23,792 bases of DNA from an uncultured Bacillus sp. (GTDB lineage Bacteria; Bacillota; Bacilli; Bacillales_B; DSM-18226), in contig NZ_CAMLDX010000051.1 in assembly GCF_946478885.1 (NCBI RefSeq), forward strand, positions 1-23,792, in the 5' to 3' direction. Made by a program: the position numbers and the translations under genes. Under the pieces are notes generated by a model, which was given only the letters and a program-made list of their open reading frames with translations, was not told the origin of the DNA and made no database searches. This document shows, piece after piece, positions 8,252 through 15,851 of this stretch; position 1 is the first letter of the stretch; each line of letters starts with the position of its first letter.

Positions 8252-8443
8252 CTAATTCCCTTTAAAACCGCCACCTACTTGTTTCCAGCCAGTTTGGATG
8301 CTAGCGGATTTATCAACAAATTCGGATTTATGCTTTCTACCAATAAATTTTTCACCGAAGCCATTAACTAAGACGCCGTTTATGGCAGTAATCCCGATAA
8401 TAAGTCCGGCAACAATGAGAAAATCAATAACGTAAGCCCCCAT
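8252..8443 (-). CDS. Small single-pass membrane protein of unknown function
   Basis: The protein has 63 residues. Residues 4-23 (YVIDFLIVAGLIIGITAING) form one hydrophobic segment, followed by a basic stretch (EKFIGRKHKSEF) and a polar tail ending QVGGGFKGN. The frame extends upstream to 8473, but the ATG at 8443 is preceded by a G6 Shine-Dalgarno-like run five bases away. The gene stands alone, with its own terminator downstream and a promoter-like AT-rich region upstream. I do not recognise the family, and B. subtilis has opp/yjbB/yjbC genes at this position. The good start signal and terminator make it likely real. Confidence 0.6.
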   Translation of the reverse strand: MGAYVIDFLIVAGLIIGITAINGVLVNGFGEKFIGRKHKSEFVDKSASIQTGWKQVGGGFKGN

Positions 8444-8657
8444 ATATACCCCCCATTTCACATGATCTATCAATAGAATTTCTAGATGGAAACATACTAC
8501 TCTTTCTATTGTAACGATTTTTTTTAATAATTAAAAGGGTTTATCTGCAACTGTGGAGAAGATTTAAAGCGTTTACTGTAAGTGACTGCTTATTTTCATT
8601 TTTTATAATTTAATTGAGAATGAAGCAAGAAAAAAAAATAATAATTTTTGAGGAAAA

Positions 8658-8685
8658 TGAAACTTTTTACTTTATTATCCGTATT
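8658..8685 (+). promoter_or_regulatory. ECF sigma (SigM/W/X-type) promoter upstream of spx
   Basis: TGAAAC (8658-8663), 16 bp, then CGTATT (8680-8685). This matches the Bacillus ECF consensus TGAAAC-N16-CGT. B. subtilis spx is known to have ECF-dependent transcription (SigM, SigW, SigX) besides sigma A. The start would lie about 200 bases before spx. Confidence 0.65.
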
Positions 8686-8729
8686 ACTTGGAAGAAAATA
8701 GTCTAGGGTGGATTTTTAAACCATTAAAT

Positions 8730-8814
8730 TAACTTTAATCTTTTTTGAAAAAAGGATACCCAATCAAAATGTATTGGTGTATAATAAACAATATAAATTA
8801 CTTGATTAAAGTTA
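8730..8814. promoter_or_regulatory. Proximal spx promoter region flanked by an 11-bp inverted repeat
   Basis: A perfect -10 TATAAT (8780-8785) with no good -35 lies between TAACTTTAATC (8730-8740) and its exact reverse complement GATTAAAGTTA (8804-8814). CCAAT/ATTGG also pair around 8760-8776. The arrangement suggests a regulated promoter, by a repressor or activator or by leader structure. In B. subtilis the proximal spx promoter is repressed by PerR and YodB; I see no clear match to those boxes. Confidence 0.4.
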
Positions 8815-8894
8815 TTTTAATTTAAGAACAGCATAAGAGATAGATTATTTTTAGAATAGATCAATATGCCTAATTAAAAGGGAGTGTTGTTTAT

Positions 8895-9290
8895 ATGGTA
8901 ACTTTATACACTTCACCAAGTTGTACATCTTGCCGCAAAGCAAAAGCATGGTTAGAAGAACATGATATTCCTTATAAAGAAAGAAATATTTTTTCAGAAT
9001 CGCTTTCTATCGATGAAATAAAAGAAATCCTGCGTATGACTGAAGATGGAACAGATGAAATCATTTCAACCCGTTCTAAATCATTTCAAAAGTTAGATGT
9101 TAACCTTGAAACAATGCCATTACATGAATTGTTTCAATTGATTCAAGATAATCCTGGTTTATTGCGTAGACCGATTATTATTGATGAAAAAAGATTGCAG
9201 GTTGGTTATAACGAGGATGAAATCAGAAGGTTCTTACCGCGTAAGGTACGTACGTTCCAATTACGTGAAGCACAACGGTTAGTTAATTAA
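8895..9290 (+). CDS. spx: Spx, redox-sensing transcriptional regulator (ArsC family)
   Basis: Spx binds the alpha subunit of RNA polymerase and switches on thiol-stress genes. The 131-residue protein has the redox disulfide switch Cys10-Thr-Ser-Cys13, Gly52 (contact with alpha) and Arg91-Arg92 in the region needed for activation. Its C-terminal tail (REAQRLVN) resembles the part recognised for ClpXP proteolysis. GGGAGTG precedes the ATG. It stands alone; B. subtilis yjbC, the usual upstream partner, is absent. Its degradation adaptor SpxH is encoded in the same window (16058-16951). Upstream there is an ECF-type promoter and a proximal -10, so multiple promoters are likely. Confidence 0.96.
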   Translation: MVTLYTSPSCTSCRKAKAWLEEHDIPYKERNIFSESLSIDEIKEILRMTEDGTDEIISTRSKSFQKLDVNLETMPLHELFQLIQDNPGLLRRPIIIDEKRLQVGYNEDEIRRFLPRKVRTFQLREAQRLVN

Positions 9291-9331
9291 AGGAGGCCTA
9301 CCCAATTTATGGGTCTGCTTCTTTTTTTTAT
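9289..9331 (+). terminator. Terminator of spx
   Basis: ACCC/GGGT closes a 7-nt loop. A 2-nt internal mismatch is followed by a further stem involving AAGGAGGC and GCTTCTTT, then T8. It begins at the spx stop codon. Confidence 0.75.
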
Positions 9332-9357
9332 CTTAATTATCCGGCTCATCTTTCATC

Positions 9358-9450
9358 GAGACCATGTACGAAAGGTCTGTTCGAAATCATATAGGGTTTG
9401 TAAAAGTAGATTTGCAGAGCCTCTGTGCTTTGCAAATCTACTTGTTTTTG
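9358..9450 (+). terminator. Second, isolated terminator between spx and mecA (possible small RNA 3' end)
   Basis: AAGTAGATTTGCA (9404-9416) and TGCAAATCTACTT (9431-9443) form a perfect 13-bp stem with a 14-nt loop, followed by GTTTTTG. About 40 bases upstream AGACC/GGTCT (9359-9378) can form a small hairpin. No gene lies directly upstream, because spx already has its own terminator. It could end a small RNA or be a relic of a lost gene (yjbE in B. subtilis). Confidence 0.6.
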
Positions 9451-9526
9451 CTACAATACATGATAAGATAATTAGACACAGATGAATTGAAAAAAGTGAG
9501 ACTTTTTCATTCCCTTTATTGTCTTT

Positions 9527-9556
9527 TTGTCATAAAATAAAAGTACAAGGTATAGA
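9527..9556 (+). promoter_or_regulatory. Candidate sigma-A promoter of mecA
   Basis: TTGTCA (9527-9532), 18 bp, then TATAGA (9551-9556). The start point would be near 9563, about 100 bases before mecA and just ahead of the leader ORF at 9601. Confidence 0.45.
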
Positions 9557-9600
9557 ATAGTATTTATCTTGTTTTTTCATTCAGGAGAAAGGTTGATAAC

Positions 9601-9663
9601 GTGTTTTTCGTCTTTATGGGGGTATTTGTCCCTTCAACAAAAGCAGGAAGGGAGTGTTACTGA
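9601..9663 (+). CDS. Possible 20-codon leader ORF immediately before mecA
   Basis: A GTG at 9601 opens a 20-codon frame (VFFVFMGVFVPSTKAGRECY) whose TGA at 9661-9663 directly abuts the mecA ATG at 9664. It is preceded by AGGAGAAAGG eight bases upstream. The mecA ribosome binding site (AAGGGAGTG) lies inside this ORF, so ribosomes finishing the leader would terminate on the mecA start. The sequence shows this arrangement; translation and any coupling are inference. It may be chance. Confidence 0.3.
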   Translation: MFFVFMGVFVPSTKAGRECY

Positions 9664-10323
9664 ATGGATATTGAGCGTATTAATGATTATACCGTTAAGT
9701 TCTACATCTCTTATGTTGATATGGAGGAAAGGGGCTTTGACCGGGAAGAAATATGGTACAACCGTGATCGAAGTGAAGAACTTTTCTGGGAAATGATGGA
9801 TGAGGTGCACAATGAAGAGGAATTCTTAGTAGAAGGACCTCTGTGGATTCAAGTTCAAGCTCTTGATAAAGGTTTGGAAATTGTGGTTACCAAGGCTCAG
9901 GTATCTAAAGATGGTCATAAGTTTGAACTCCCGATATCTGGTGATAAGTTTGGTGATCAGGATGTAGAAGATCACCTGGAGGATCTCCTCGATCACTACA
10001 CTCCAATGTCTGATGATGAAATACAGTTTGATGACCATTTGGAATTTCTTGTGAAGTTTAAGGATTTAGAGGACATTATTGCTCTTTCAAAACGAAGCGA
10101 TTTAGATGAATTAACGTCGAAAATGTATGTTTTTGAGGGAACTTATTACATGTTTTTCGACTTTACGGCAGAACTGTTTGAAGAGAGCGATGTTGATAAT
10201 ATAATGAGTGTCATACTGGAATTTGGGCATGAATCATCATTAAGTATTCATCGGATTGAAGAATACGGGAAATTGATTATAGATTCTCCAGCCATACCTC
10301 AAATAAGAAAGTACTTTAAATAA
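9664..10323 (+). CDS. mecA: MecA adaptor protein of ClpC
   Basis: MecA activates ClpC and delivers substrates such as ComK/ComS to ClpCP; it is also reported to interact with Spx. The protein has 219 residues, the usual length for B. subtilis MecA. It starts MDIERINDYTVKFYISYVD, the typical N-terminal substrate-binding domain. A strongly acidic linker follows at about 85-125 (DVEDHLEDLLDHY, SDDEIQFDDH), then the C-terminal ClpC-binding domain (FKDLEDIIALSKR to the end). GGGAGTG lies before the ATG. A possible leader ORF ends directly at its start. B. subtilis also has mecA downstream of spx, with yjbE between; yjbE is absent here. A clean terminator follows. Confidence 0.95.
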   Translation: MDIERINDYTVKFYISYVDMEERGFDREEIWYNRDRSEELFWEMMDEVHNEEEFLVEGPLWIQVQALDKGLEIVVTKAQVSKDGHKFELPISGDKFGDQDVEDHLEDLLDHYTPMSDDEIQFDDHLEFLVKFKDLEDIIALSKRSDLDELTSKMYVFEGTYYMFFDFTAELFEESDVDNIMSVILEFGHESSLSIHRIEEYGKLIIDSPAIPQIRKYFK

Positions 10324-10327
10324 TAAT

Positions 10328-10354
10328 CCGATTCTATTCAGAATCGGTTTTTTT
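10328..10354 (+). terminator. Terminator of mecA
   Basis: CCGATTCT (10328-10335), a 4-nt loop and AGAATCGG (10340-10347) form a perfect 8-bp stem followed by T7. Confidence 0.92.
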
Positions 10355-10670
10355 CTTCATGAAGAAAAGGCATAAGATTGATAAAATATATAAATACTGA
10401 TTAGTGTCCAGTTCCTGCTTGGCGGCGGACGTTCATCCTTCAATTCAACATCGGATGATTTTGGCTTTTTCATTTGAAAGATGGTCATAAGGATGTTGTA
10501 TTTAGCTGCAATGATGGTTGTCCCGCACATTCTAAACTGGTGTTCTAAGAGTTAAAGCTTCAAGAAACAATCCAGTCACATAGACACTTTTTGCAGGACG
10601 CCGATGTAGGTACATCCTAGACAGCCTGGCTACCGGGCAAGGCACTTGCGCTTTTCTTTGGAGGAAGCAG
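10355..10670 (+). other. Gene-free spacer between mecA and cls, possible intergenic repeat
   Basis: No coding frame is convincing here. The left part has TGTCCAGTTCCTGCTTGGC (from about 10406) and the right part CAAGGCACTTGCGCTTTTC (about 10639-10657). These resemble the ends of a dispersed intergenic repeat that I recall from Bacillus genomes ('TGTCTAGCTCC...' to '...GGCGCTTGCGCTTTTC'). A short palindrome GATGTAGGTACATC lies near 10604-10617. A candidate promoter for cls, TTGAAA (10474-10479), 17 bp, TGTATT (10497-10502), is weak. Confidence 0.35.
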
Positions 10671-12185
10671 ATGAAAAATACAGTAAAGATTCTTCTTTTT
10701 CTGCTTGGATTAGGGGTATTTTTATATATTACCAATAAATATGTAGTGATCATCAGCGGATTGCTTGGTTATGTAAGTATTTTACTTACCATAACTGCCA
10801 CAGTCATCAGTTTTGTGATATTTATGGAGAATCGCCATCCCACTCAAACCCTGACATGGCTGGCTGTTTTAGCTGGTTTTCCTGTGCTCGGATTTATTTT
10901 TTATCTCTTATTTGGCCGGAATTTCAGGAAAGAAAGGATGTTCCGCAAGAAGTATTTTTTGGATAAACAGATGTTTTTGAAATTTGGAAGCCAGGATCCT
11001 GTTAGTGAAGAAAAATTAAGCAGAGCAAGTGTTCCATATCAAAAATTGTTCTATTTAGCGCAGAAATTAGGAAACAGTCCGATTTCGTTTGGAACTGACA
11101 CAAAGGTATTAACCAATGGTGAAGAAACGTTTACTTACATATTGCAGGAACTGCAAAAGGCCGTTCATCATATTCATTTGGAATATTATATTGTCAGGGA
11201 TGATCATATTGGACAAAGTCTTAAATCGCTTTTGATCCAAAAAGCAAATGAAGGTGTGAAGGTTCGATTTCTGTTCGATGCAGTCGGTTCATGGAAATTG
11301 TCGAAGGAATATATTCATGAATTAAGAGATGCCGGGGTTGAAATGGTGTTATTCGGTCCTGTACGGCTGCCGTTTCTAAATAGTAAATTTAATTTTCGAA
11401 ATCACCGGAAGATTATTGTCATTGATGGAAGCGTCGGTTTTGCGGGAGGGTTAAATATAGGGGATGAGTATTTAGGCCGGAATGCTCAATTTGGTTTCTG
11501 GAGGGATACTCATTTAATGCTAAAGGGGGAAGCTGTCCGTTCGCTGCAATTGATCTTTCTTCAGGATTGGTATTACATGACTAATTCCAGCTGCCTAACA
11601 GCAGAATATTTGTCCCCTGTGCTTAAAGAAAATCGATATGGCGGAGTACAGTTCATCGCTGGCGGTCCCGATAATGAATATAGTGCGATAAAAAATATTT
11701 TCTTTGCAATGATCACATCGGCGAAGGATTCCGTTTGGATCGCATCTCCGTATTTCATACCGGATGCCGATATATTTTCAGCGTTGAAAATTGCGTCATT
11801 AAGCGGAGTTGATGTCAGACTTCTCGTGCCGAAAAAGCCGGACAAAAAAATTGTTTTTCATGCTTCCCGCTCCTATTTCCCCGAGTTATTAGAAGCGGGT
11901 GTGAGAATTTATGAATATGAAAAAGGATTTATGCATAGCAAAATTATCATTGTCGATCATGTTCTGGCTTCAATCGGAACATCTAATATGGATATGCGTA
12001 GTTTTCATTTGAATTTTGAAGTAAATGCTTTTTTATACAGAACGAAAAGCACGCAGGATTTAGTACATGAATATGAGAATGATTTGCATGATTCCAAGGA
12101 AATTGATGCCGAGAGCTTCAGCCAAAGACATCTCGGACACCGTCTGCTTGAGTCTACCTCCCGGCTTCTGTCACCGTTGTTATAA
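10671..12185 (+). CDS. cls: Cardiolipin synthase
   Basis: Cls condenses two phosphatidylglycerols into cardiolipin and glycerol at the membrane. The protein has 504 residues. Hydrophobic segments lie at about 5-21, 25-51 and 61-81, the last two being the PLDc_N region (ENRHPTQTLTW..., LLFGR). Two phospholipase D HKD motifs follow: His245-x-Lys247...Asp252 in NHRKIIVID with GGLNIGDEY, and His422-x-Lys424...Asp429 in MHSKIIIVD with GTSNMDMRS. GGAGGAAG precedes the ATG. It stands between mecA and coiA, where B. subtilis has none of its cls genes but some other Bacillaceae do (recollection). A terminator follows. Which cls paralogue it is cannot be told. Confidence 0.94.
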   Translation: MKNTVKILLFLLGLGVFLYITNKYVVIISGLLGYVSILLTITATVISFVIFMENRHPTQTLTWLAVLAGFPVLGFIFYLLFGRNFRKERMFRKKYFLDKQMFLKFGSQDPVSEEKLSRASVPYQKLFYLAQKLGNSPISFGTDTKVLTNGEETFTYILQELQKAVHHIHLEYYIVRDDHIGQSLKSLLIQKANEGVKVRFLFDAVGSWKLSKEYIHELRDAGVEMVLFGPVRLPFLNSKFNFRNHRKIIVIDGSVGFAGGLNIGDEYLGRNAQFGFWRDTHLMLKGEAVRSLQLIFLQDWYYMTNSSCLTAEYLSPVLKENRYGGVQFIAGGPDNEYSAIKNIFFAMITSAKDSVWIASPYFIPDADIFSALKIASLSGVDVRLLVPKKPDKKIVFHASRSYFPELLEAGVRIYEYEKGFMHSKIIIVDHVLASIGTSNMDMRSFHLNFEVNAFLYRTKSTQDLVHEYENDLHDSKEIDAESFSQRHLGHRLLESTSRLLSPLL

Positions 12186-12216
12186 CAAACAGAAAAGTTC
12201 CTGAAAATAAAAAAAG

Positions 12217-12255
12217 ACAAATCTGTGCCTCTGTATGGATTTGTTTTTAATTTTT
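12217..12255 (+). terminator. Terminator of cls
   Basis: ACAAATC (12217-12223) and GATTTGT (12238-12244) close a 14-nt loop and are followed by a T-rich tract TTTTAATTTTT. The tract overlaps the -35 of the next promoter. Confidence 0.75.
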
Positions 12256-12282
12256 GCAGGACTTTTTTCCTTTTTGTAGAAT
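12254..12282 (+). promoter_or_regulatory. Candidate sigma-A promoter of coiA
   Basis: TTGCAG (12254-12259), exactly 17 bp, then TAGAAT (12277-12282), about 30 bases before the coiA start. No clear paired ComK boxes (AAAA-N5-TTTT) were recognised, although A-rich and T-rich tracts are present just upstream. Confidence 0.5.
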
Positions 12283-12313
12283 GTATGTAACCAGAAAAGG
12301 AGGAGAGCTAAAC

Positions 12314-13516
12314 ATGTTTTCTGCGATTCAAAAGGATGGAAAGCTGTTTTCTTTATTTCCCAGACATTCACGGGATAAACTGAAGGAAAAAAAGAAGCAC
12401 GAAGAATTTATTTGTCCGGAATGTCTTGATAAAGTTATTTTGAAATTAGGCACTAGGCGGATGGAGCATTTTGCCCATCAGAAGAATTCACAATGTAGCG
12501 AAAGCTATGAAAGCGAATCGGACTACCATTTAAATGGAAAACTTCAATTATACGAATGGCTCGAAAACAAACAACTAAAACCGTTGTTGGAGCCATATTA
12601 TTCTTCGATCAGGCAGAGACCGGATATCGCATTTATGTATCAGGATCAGCAATATGCTCTTGAATTTCAATGTTCGCCGATTCCGCATGAATTAATGAAT
12701 AAAAGGACAAAACGATATCATCAAATGCATGCCCCTGTGATATGGATTTTGGGCGGGAAAAATATCAATCGAAAAGGTGAAAGGAAAGTATCACTGACGA
12801 ATTTTGATTATTTATTTGCCTCCAAAAGCCCGTCAGGTTCTTGGTATTTGCCAGCTTATTGTCCTTCCTCGAAAATCTTTATCCTCTTAAATAATCTTTC
12901 ACCTGTTTCCACAAGAAAGGCTTTTGCTGACTTCTCCATCATTCCTTTATCCAAATTTCAGTTGCAGAATCTATTCAACTGCCCAGAAAAATCTCCATTT
13001 ACTTGCCAAGAATGGAAGAAAGAGATACAACAACAGAAATGGAATCTCCAGTTTAGAGGAGGACTGCAAAATGACTTGCTAAAGGATTTATATGAATCAG
13101 GATTAAATCTTTCGCTTCTTCCGCCTTTAATCGGAATCCCCGTATGCGATGCCCCGATGCTTGAGTCTCCCCCTCTTGTATGGCAGGCTTATTTGTTTCT
13201 TGACCACTTATATAACCGAGAGGTGGGAACAATTATTACAGTGAATGATATTTTTCAAAAATATGTTATACATCATGAAAAAGGCAGAATTAAGGAGAGG
13301 GTTCTTCCTTTAACTGCAAACTACAGTCGACTTCTTCCGTTAATTCAATATTTCCAGAAGTTGGTTCACCTTGGTTTATTAGAAGCTCTGAACACGTATA
13401 CATTTCGCCTAAAGGAAAGGGTGTATGTACCCGAACATCCAATTATGCAGCAGAAATTAGAAGAGCAATTTTATCAAAGGTTTGGAGATGTCCTTTGTCA
13501 GCTGAATCGCGATTAG
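12314..13516 (+). CDS. coiA: CoiA-like competence protein
   Basis: CoiA is needed for DNA transformation in Gram-positive bacteria, where it acts after DNA uptake and promotes recombination. From ATG 12314 the protein has 400 residues. Near the N terminus is a CPEC zinc-ribbon-like motif with MEHFAH. A nuclease-like core follows with RPDIAF and, about ten residues on, ALEFQCSPI (Asp...Glu-x-Gln type, resembling restriction-endonuclease folds). The frame opens at 12254, but that start lies in the promoter; ATG 12314 is preceded by AAAGGAGGAGAGC. pepF follows on the same strand 146 bases later, the B. subtilis yjbF-yjbG order. The C-terminal half is divergent and not recognisable by motif. Confidence 0.88.
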   Translation: MFSAIQKDGKLFSLFPRHSRDKLKEKKKHEEFICPECLDKVILKLGTRRMEHFAHQKNSQCSESYESESDYHLNGKLQLYEWLENKQLKPLLEPYYSSIRQRPDIAFMYQDQQYALEFQCSPIPHELMNKRTKRYHQMHAPVIWILGGKNINRKGERKVSLTNFDYLFASKSPSGSWYLPAYCPSSKIFILLNNLSPVSTRKAFADFSIIPLSKFQLQNLFNCPEKSPFTCQEWKKEIQQQKWNLQFRGGLQNDLLKDLYESGLNLSLLPPLIGIPVCDAPMLESPPLVWQAYLFLDHLYNREVGTIITVNDIFQKYVIHHEKGRIKERVLPLTANYSRLLPLIQYFQKLVHLGLLEALNTYTFRLKERVYVPEHPIMQQKLEEQFYQRFGDVLCQLNRD

Positions 13517-13662
13517 GAGGAAGAAACTGATTTGCGGAGGATGCTAGGGAGCACAACAAAAAGCAGAAGGGGTTATTTTATTAAAAGGAAGGAAATTGCG
13601 GTACACTAATAGAAGGTTATATGAACCCGTTTGGGCATTTAACAACGGAATGGAGGATTATG

Positions 13663-15477
13663 ATGGTAAATGAAACTACAGTAAACAAACTTCCTTTAAG
13701 GAATGAATTGCCTGTTGAGGATATGTGGAGACTAGAGGATATCTTTGCAAGTGACGAGGAATGGGAGAAGGAATTTCAAAAGGTGAAGCTGCTGCTTCCG
13801 GATGTGAAACAGTATGAAGGCAAGCTTGGAGAAAACGCAAATCTGCTTTATGAAGCCTTGCAAAAGCAGGATCAATTGCTTGAACGCCTAGGAAAATTAT
13901 ATGCCTATTCACATATGCGTTATGATCAGGATACAACCAACTCATTTTATCAGGGGCAAGACGATCGCATGAAGAATTTATATGCTCAGGCTGCGAGTAG
14001 TCTGGCCTTTATTGTGCCGGAATTATTGGCGATTGATGAAGCGAAACTGCAAGGCTTTCTAGCTGAAAAGCAGGAACTGAAATTATATGAGCATTCCCTA
14101 GAGGAAATTAATTTACAAAGACCGCATGTATTGTCAGCTGAACAGGAGGCATTATTGGCTGAAGCTTCTGAGGTGATGGGGGCATCGGAAAATACATTTG
14201 GCATGTTAAATAACGCAGATTTGGAATTTCCATCTATTAAGGATGAAAATGGGAAAGAGGTTGAAGTGACGCATGGACGGTACAGCCGTTTTCTAGAAAG
14301 TGCTGATCGTCGGGTGCGACATGATGCCTTTCAGTCCGTGTATGACACATACGGCAAATTTCGCAATACGTTTGCTAGCACATTGAGCGGAAATATCAAG
14401 AAGGACAACTTTTTTGCCCGGGTGAGAAAGTATTCATCTGCCCGCCACGCAGCGCTCGCGGAAAATAATATCCCAGAAAGTGTGTATGAGAATCTTGTCA
14501 GCACCGTTAATGAACAGTTGCCATTGTTGCATCGTTATGTAAAACTGCGAAAAAGGGTGCTCGGCCTTGACGAACTGCATATGTATGATTTATATACTCC
14601 ACTGGTAAAAGATGTGAAAATGGAAATCTCTTATGAGGAAGCAAAGGATATTATTCTTGAAGCTCTAAAGCCTCTGGGAGAAGAATATATTCATGTATTA
14701 AAAAATGGCTTTAATAACCGCTGGATTGACGTACATGAAAATAAAGGAAAGAGAAGCGGTGCTTATTCATCGGGTTCCTATGGAACAAATCCATATATTT
14801 TGCTCAACTGGCAAAATAATGTAAATAACTTATTTACCCTTGTTCATGAACTCGGTCATTCTGTACACAGTTACTATACCAGAAAGACCCAACCATACCC
14901 ATACGGGAATTATTCAATTTTTGTAGCGGAAGTAGCTTCTACTTGTAATGAAGCATTGTTAAATGACTATTTATTAAAATCCATTGATGACGAGCAGAAG
15001 CGAATCTATTTATTGAATCATTATCTAGAGGGCTTTAGAGGCACTGTGTTCAGACAAACCATGTTCGCTGAATTTGAACATTTGATTCATCGTAAAGCGC
15101 AAAATAATGAGGCCTTAACTGCTGAATCGCTGACAAACGATTATTATGAATTAAATAAAAAATATTATGGTACAGAGGATATTTTTGTTGATACGGAAAT
15201 TGGTCTGGAATGGTCGAGAATTCCGCATTTCTATTACAATTATTATGTGTATCAATATGCAACCGGATTTAGTGCAGCAACGGCGCTGAGCAATGCTATC
15301 TTGACTGAAGGGACATCGGCAGTGGTACGGTATATTGATTTCTTAAAGGCAGGAAGCTCTAATTATCCAATTGAAGTATTGAAAAAAGCGGGCGTGGATA
15401 TGACAAACAAAAAGCCTGTTGAAGATGCCTGCCAAGTCTTTGAAGAGAGACTGACAGAGTTGGAACAGTTACTATAA
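13663..15477 (+). CDS. pepF: Oligoendopeptidase F (M3B metallopeptidase)
   Basis: PepF is a cytosolic zinc endopeptidase that cuts short peptides. The protein has 604 residues from ATG 13663. The zinc-binding HELGH sits at 395-399 (TLVHELGHSVHSYYT), with a likely third ligand in EVASTCNEALLND about 25 residues on. The C-terminal ATALSNAIL and conserved tyrosine-rich FYYNYYVYQYATG are typical of PepF. The frame opens at 13621; GGAGG at 13652-13656 best serves ATG 13663, or ATG 13660 directly before it. In B. subtilis overproduced YjbG (PepF) inhibits sporulation initiation (established elsewhere). It lies downstream of coiA, with a hairpin after the stop. Confidence 0.95.
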   Translation: MVNETTVNKLPLRNELPVEDMWRLEDIFASDEEWEKEFQKVKLLLPDVKQYEGKLGENANLLYEALQKQDQLLERLGKLYAYSHMRYDQDTTNSFYQGQDDRMKNLYAQAASSLAFIVPELLAIDEAKLQGFLAEKQELKLYEHSLEEINLQRPHVLSAEQEALLAEASEVMGASENTFGMLNNADLEFPSIKDENGKEVEVTHGRYSRFLESADRRVRHDAFQSVYDTYGKFRNTFASTLSGNIKKDNFFARVRKYSSARHAALAENNIPESVYENLVSTVNEQLPLLHRYVKLRKRVLGLDELHMYDLYTPLVKDVKMEISYEEAKDIILEALKPLGEEYIHVLKNGFNNRWIDVHENKGKRSGAYSSGSYGTNPYILLNWQNNVNNLFTLVHELGHSVHSYYTRKTQPYPYGNYSIFVAEVASTCNEALLNDYLLKSIDDEQKRIYLLNHYLEGFRGTVFRQTMFAEFEHLIHRKAQNNEALTAESLTNDYYELNKKYYGTEDIFVDTEIGLEWSRIPHFYYNYYVYQYATGFSAATALSNAILTEGTSAVVRYIDFLKAGSSNYPIEVLKKAGVDMTNKKPVEDACQVFEERLTELEQLL

Positions 15478-15485
15478 AAAGAAGG

Positions 15486-15519
15486 AAGGGCTTGCCCCTT
15501 TTCTAGGGATACAGCCCTT
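15486..15519. terminator. Hairpin between convergent pepF and the yizD-like gene
   Basis: AAGGGCT (15486-15492) and AGCCCTT (15513-15519) form a 7-bp stem with a 20-nt loop that includes a smaller CCCT/AGGG pair. The T-tail is weak on the plus strand. Confidence 0.55.
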
Positions 15520-15692
15520 TATCGTCCTTTGAAACGGTTCCGGTTATTAAGAAAGATGACCAATAAGAATAGCGACAGAAATAAAATGGGTGAAGTAATG
15601 TAGATCGGGAGGAGCTCCATTAATCCTAGCAACTGTAGGAAAAAAGAGAAAATGATCAATAGAATCAAGAAGAGCAGGTATATTTTATCCAT
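15519..15692 (-). CDS. Small two-segment membrane protein, YizD position
   Basis: The protein has 57 residues and is almost entirely hydrophobic, with segments at about 4-25 (LLFLILLIIFSFFLQLLGLM) and 29-49 (LPIYITSPILFLSLFLLVIFL). It ends with a basic tail NNRNRFKGR that should stay in the cytoplasm. The ATG at 15692 has AAAGGAGACC upstream; the longer frame to 15713 includes this site and is less likely. B. subtilis has a small gene, yizD, between pepF and yjbH in this position. I judge homology only by position, length and topology. Function unknown. Confidence 0.65.
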   Translation of the reverse strand: MDKIYLLFLILLIIFSFFLQLLGLMELLPIYITSPILFLSLFLLVIFLNNRNRFKGR

Positions 15693-15816
15693 TTTTGGTC
15701 TCCTTTCATACAAAAAAGCAGATGTTATTTATATCACATTTTAATTACAAATATATGCAAAATCCATTAAATTAAGCCTGCTTTATGACAATGGTGTGAA
15801 ACAAAATCCAAATATA

Positions 15817-15845
15817 TTGTCAGCTATGTGGACGTATGATATATT
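15817..15845 (+). promoter_or_regulatory. Sigma-A promoter of roxS with a possible Rex/ResD site upstream
   Basis: TTGTCA (15817-15822), 17 bp, then TATATT (15840-15845): a strong match. About 20 bases upstream, GGTGTGAAAC (15793-15802) resembles a ResD box or Rex half-site (TGTGAA). In B. subtilis roxS is activated by ResDE and controlled by Rex; the site here is inferred. Confidence 0.65.
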
Positions 15846-15851
15846 AATACC

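Noticed and set aside
9569..9796. 75-codon plus-strand frame overlapping the 5' end of mecA
   Set aside because: It overlaps mecA in another frame, has no ribosome binding site, and encodes no recognisable protein.
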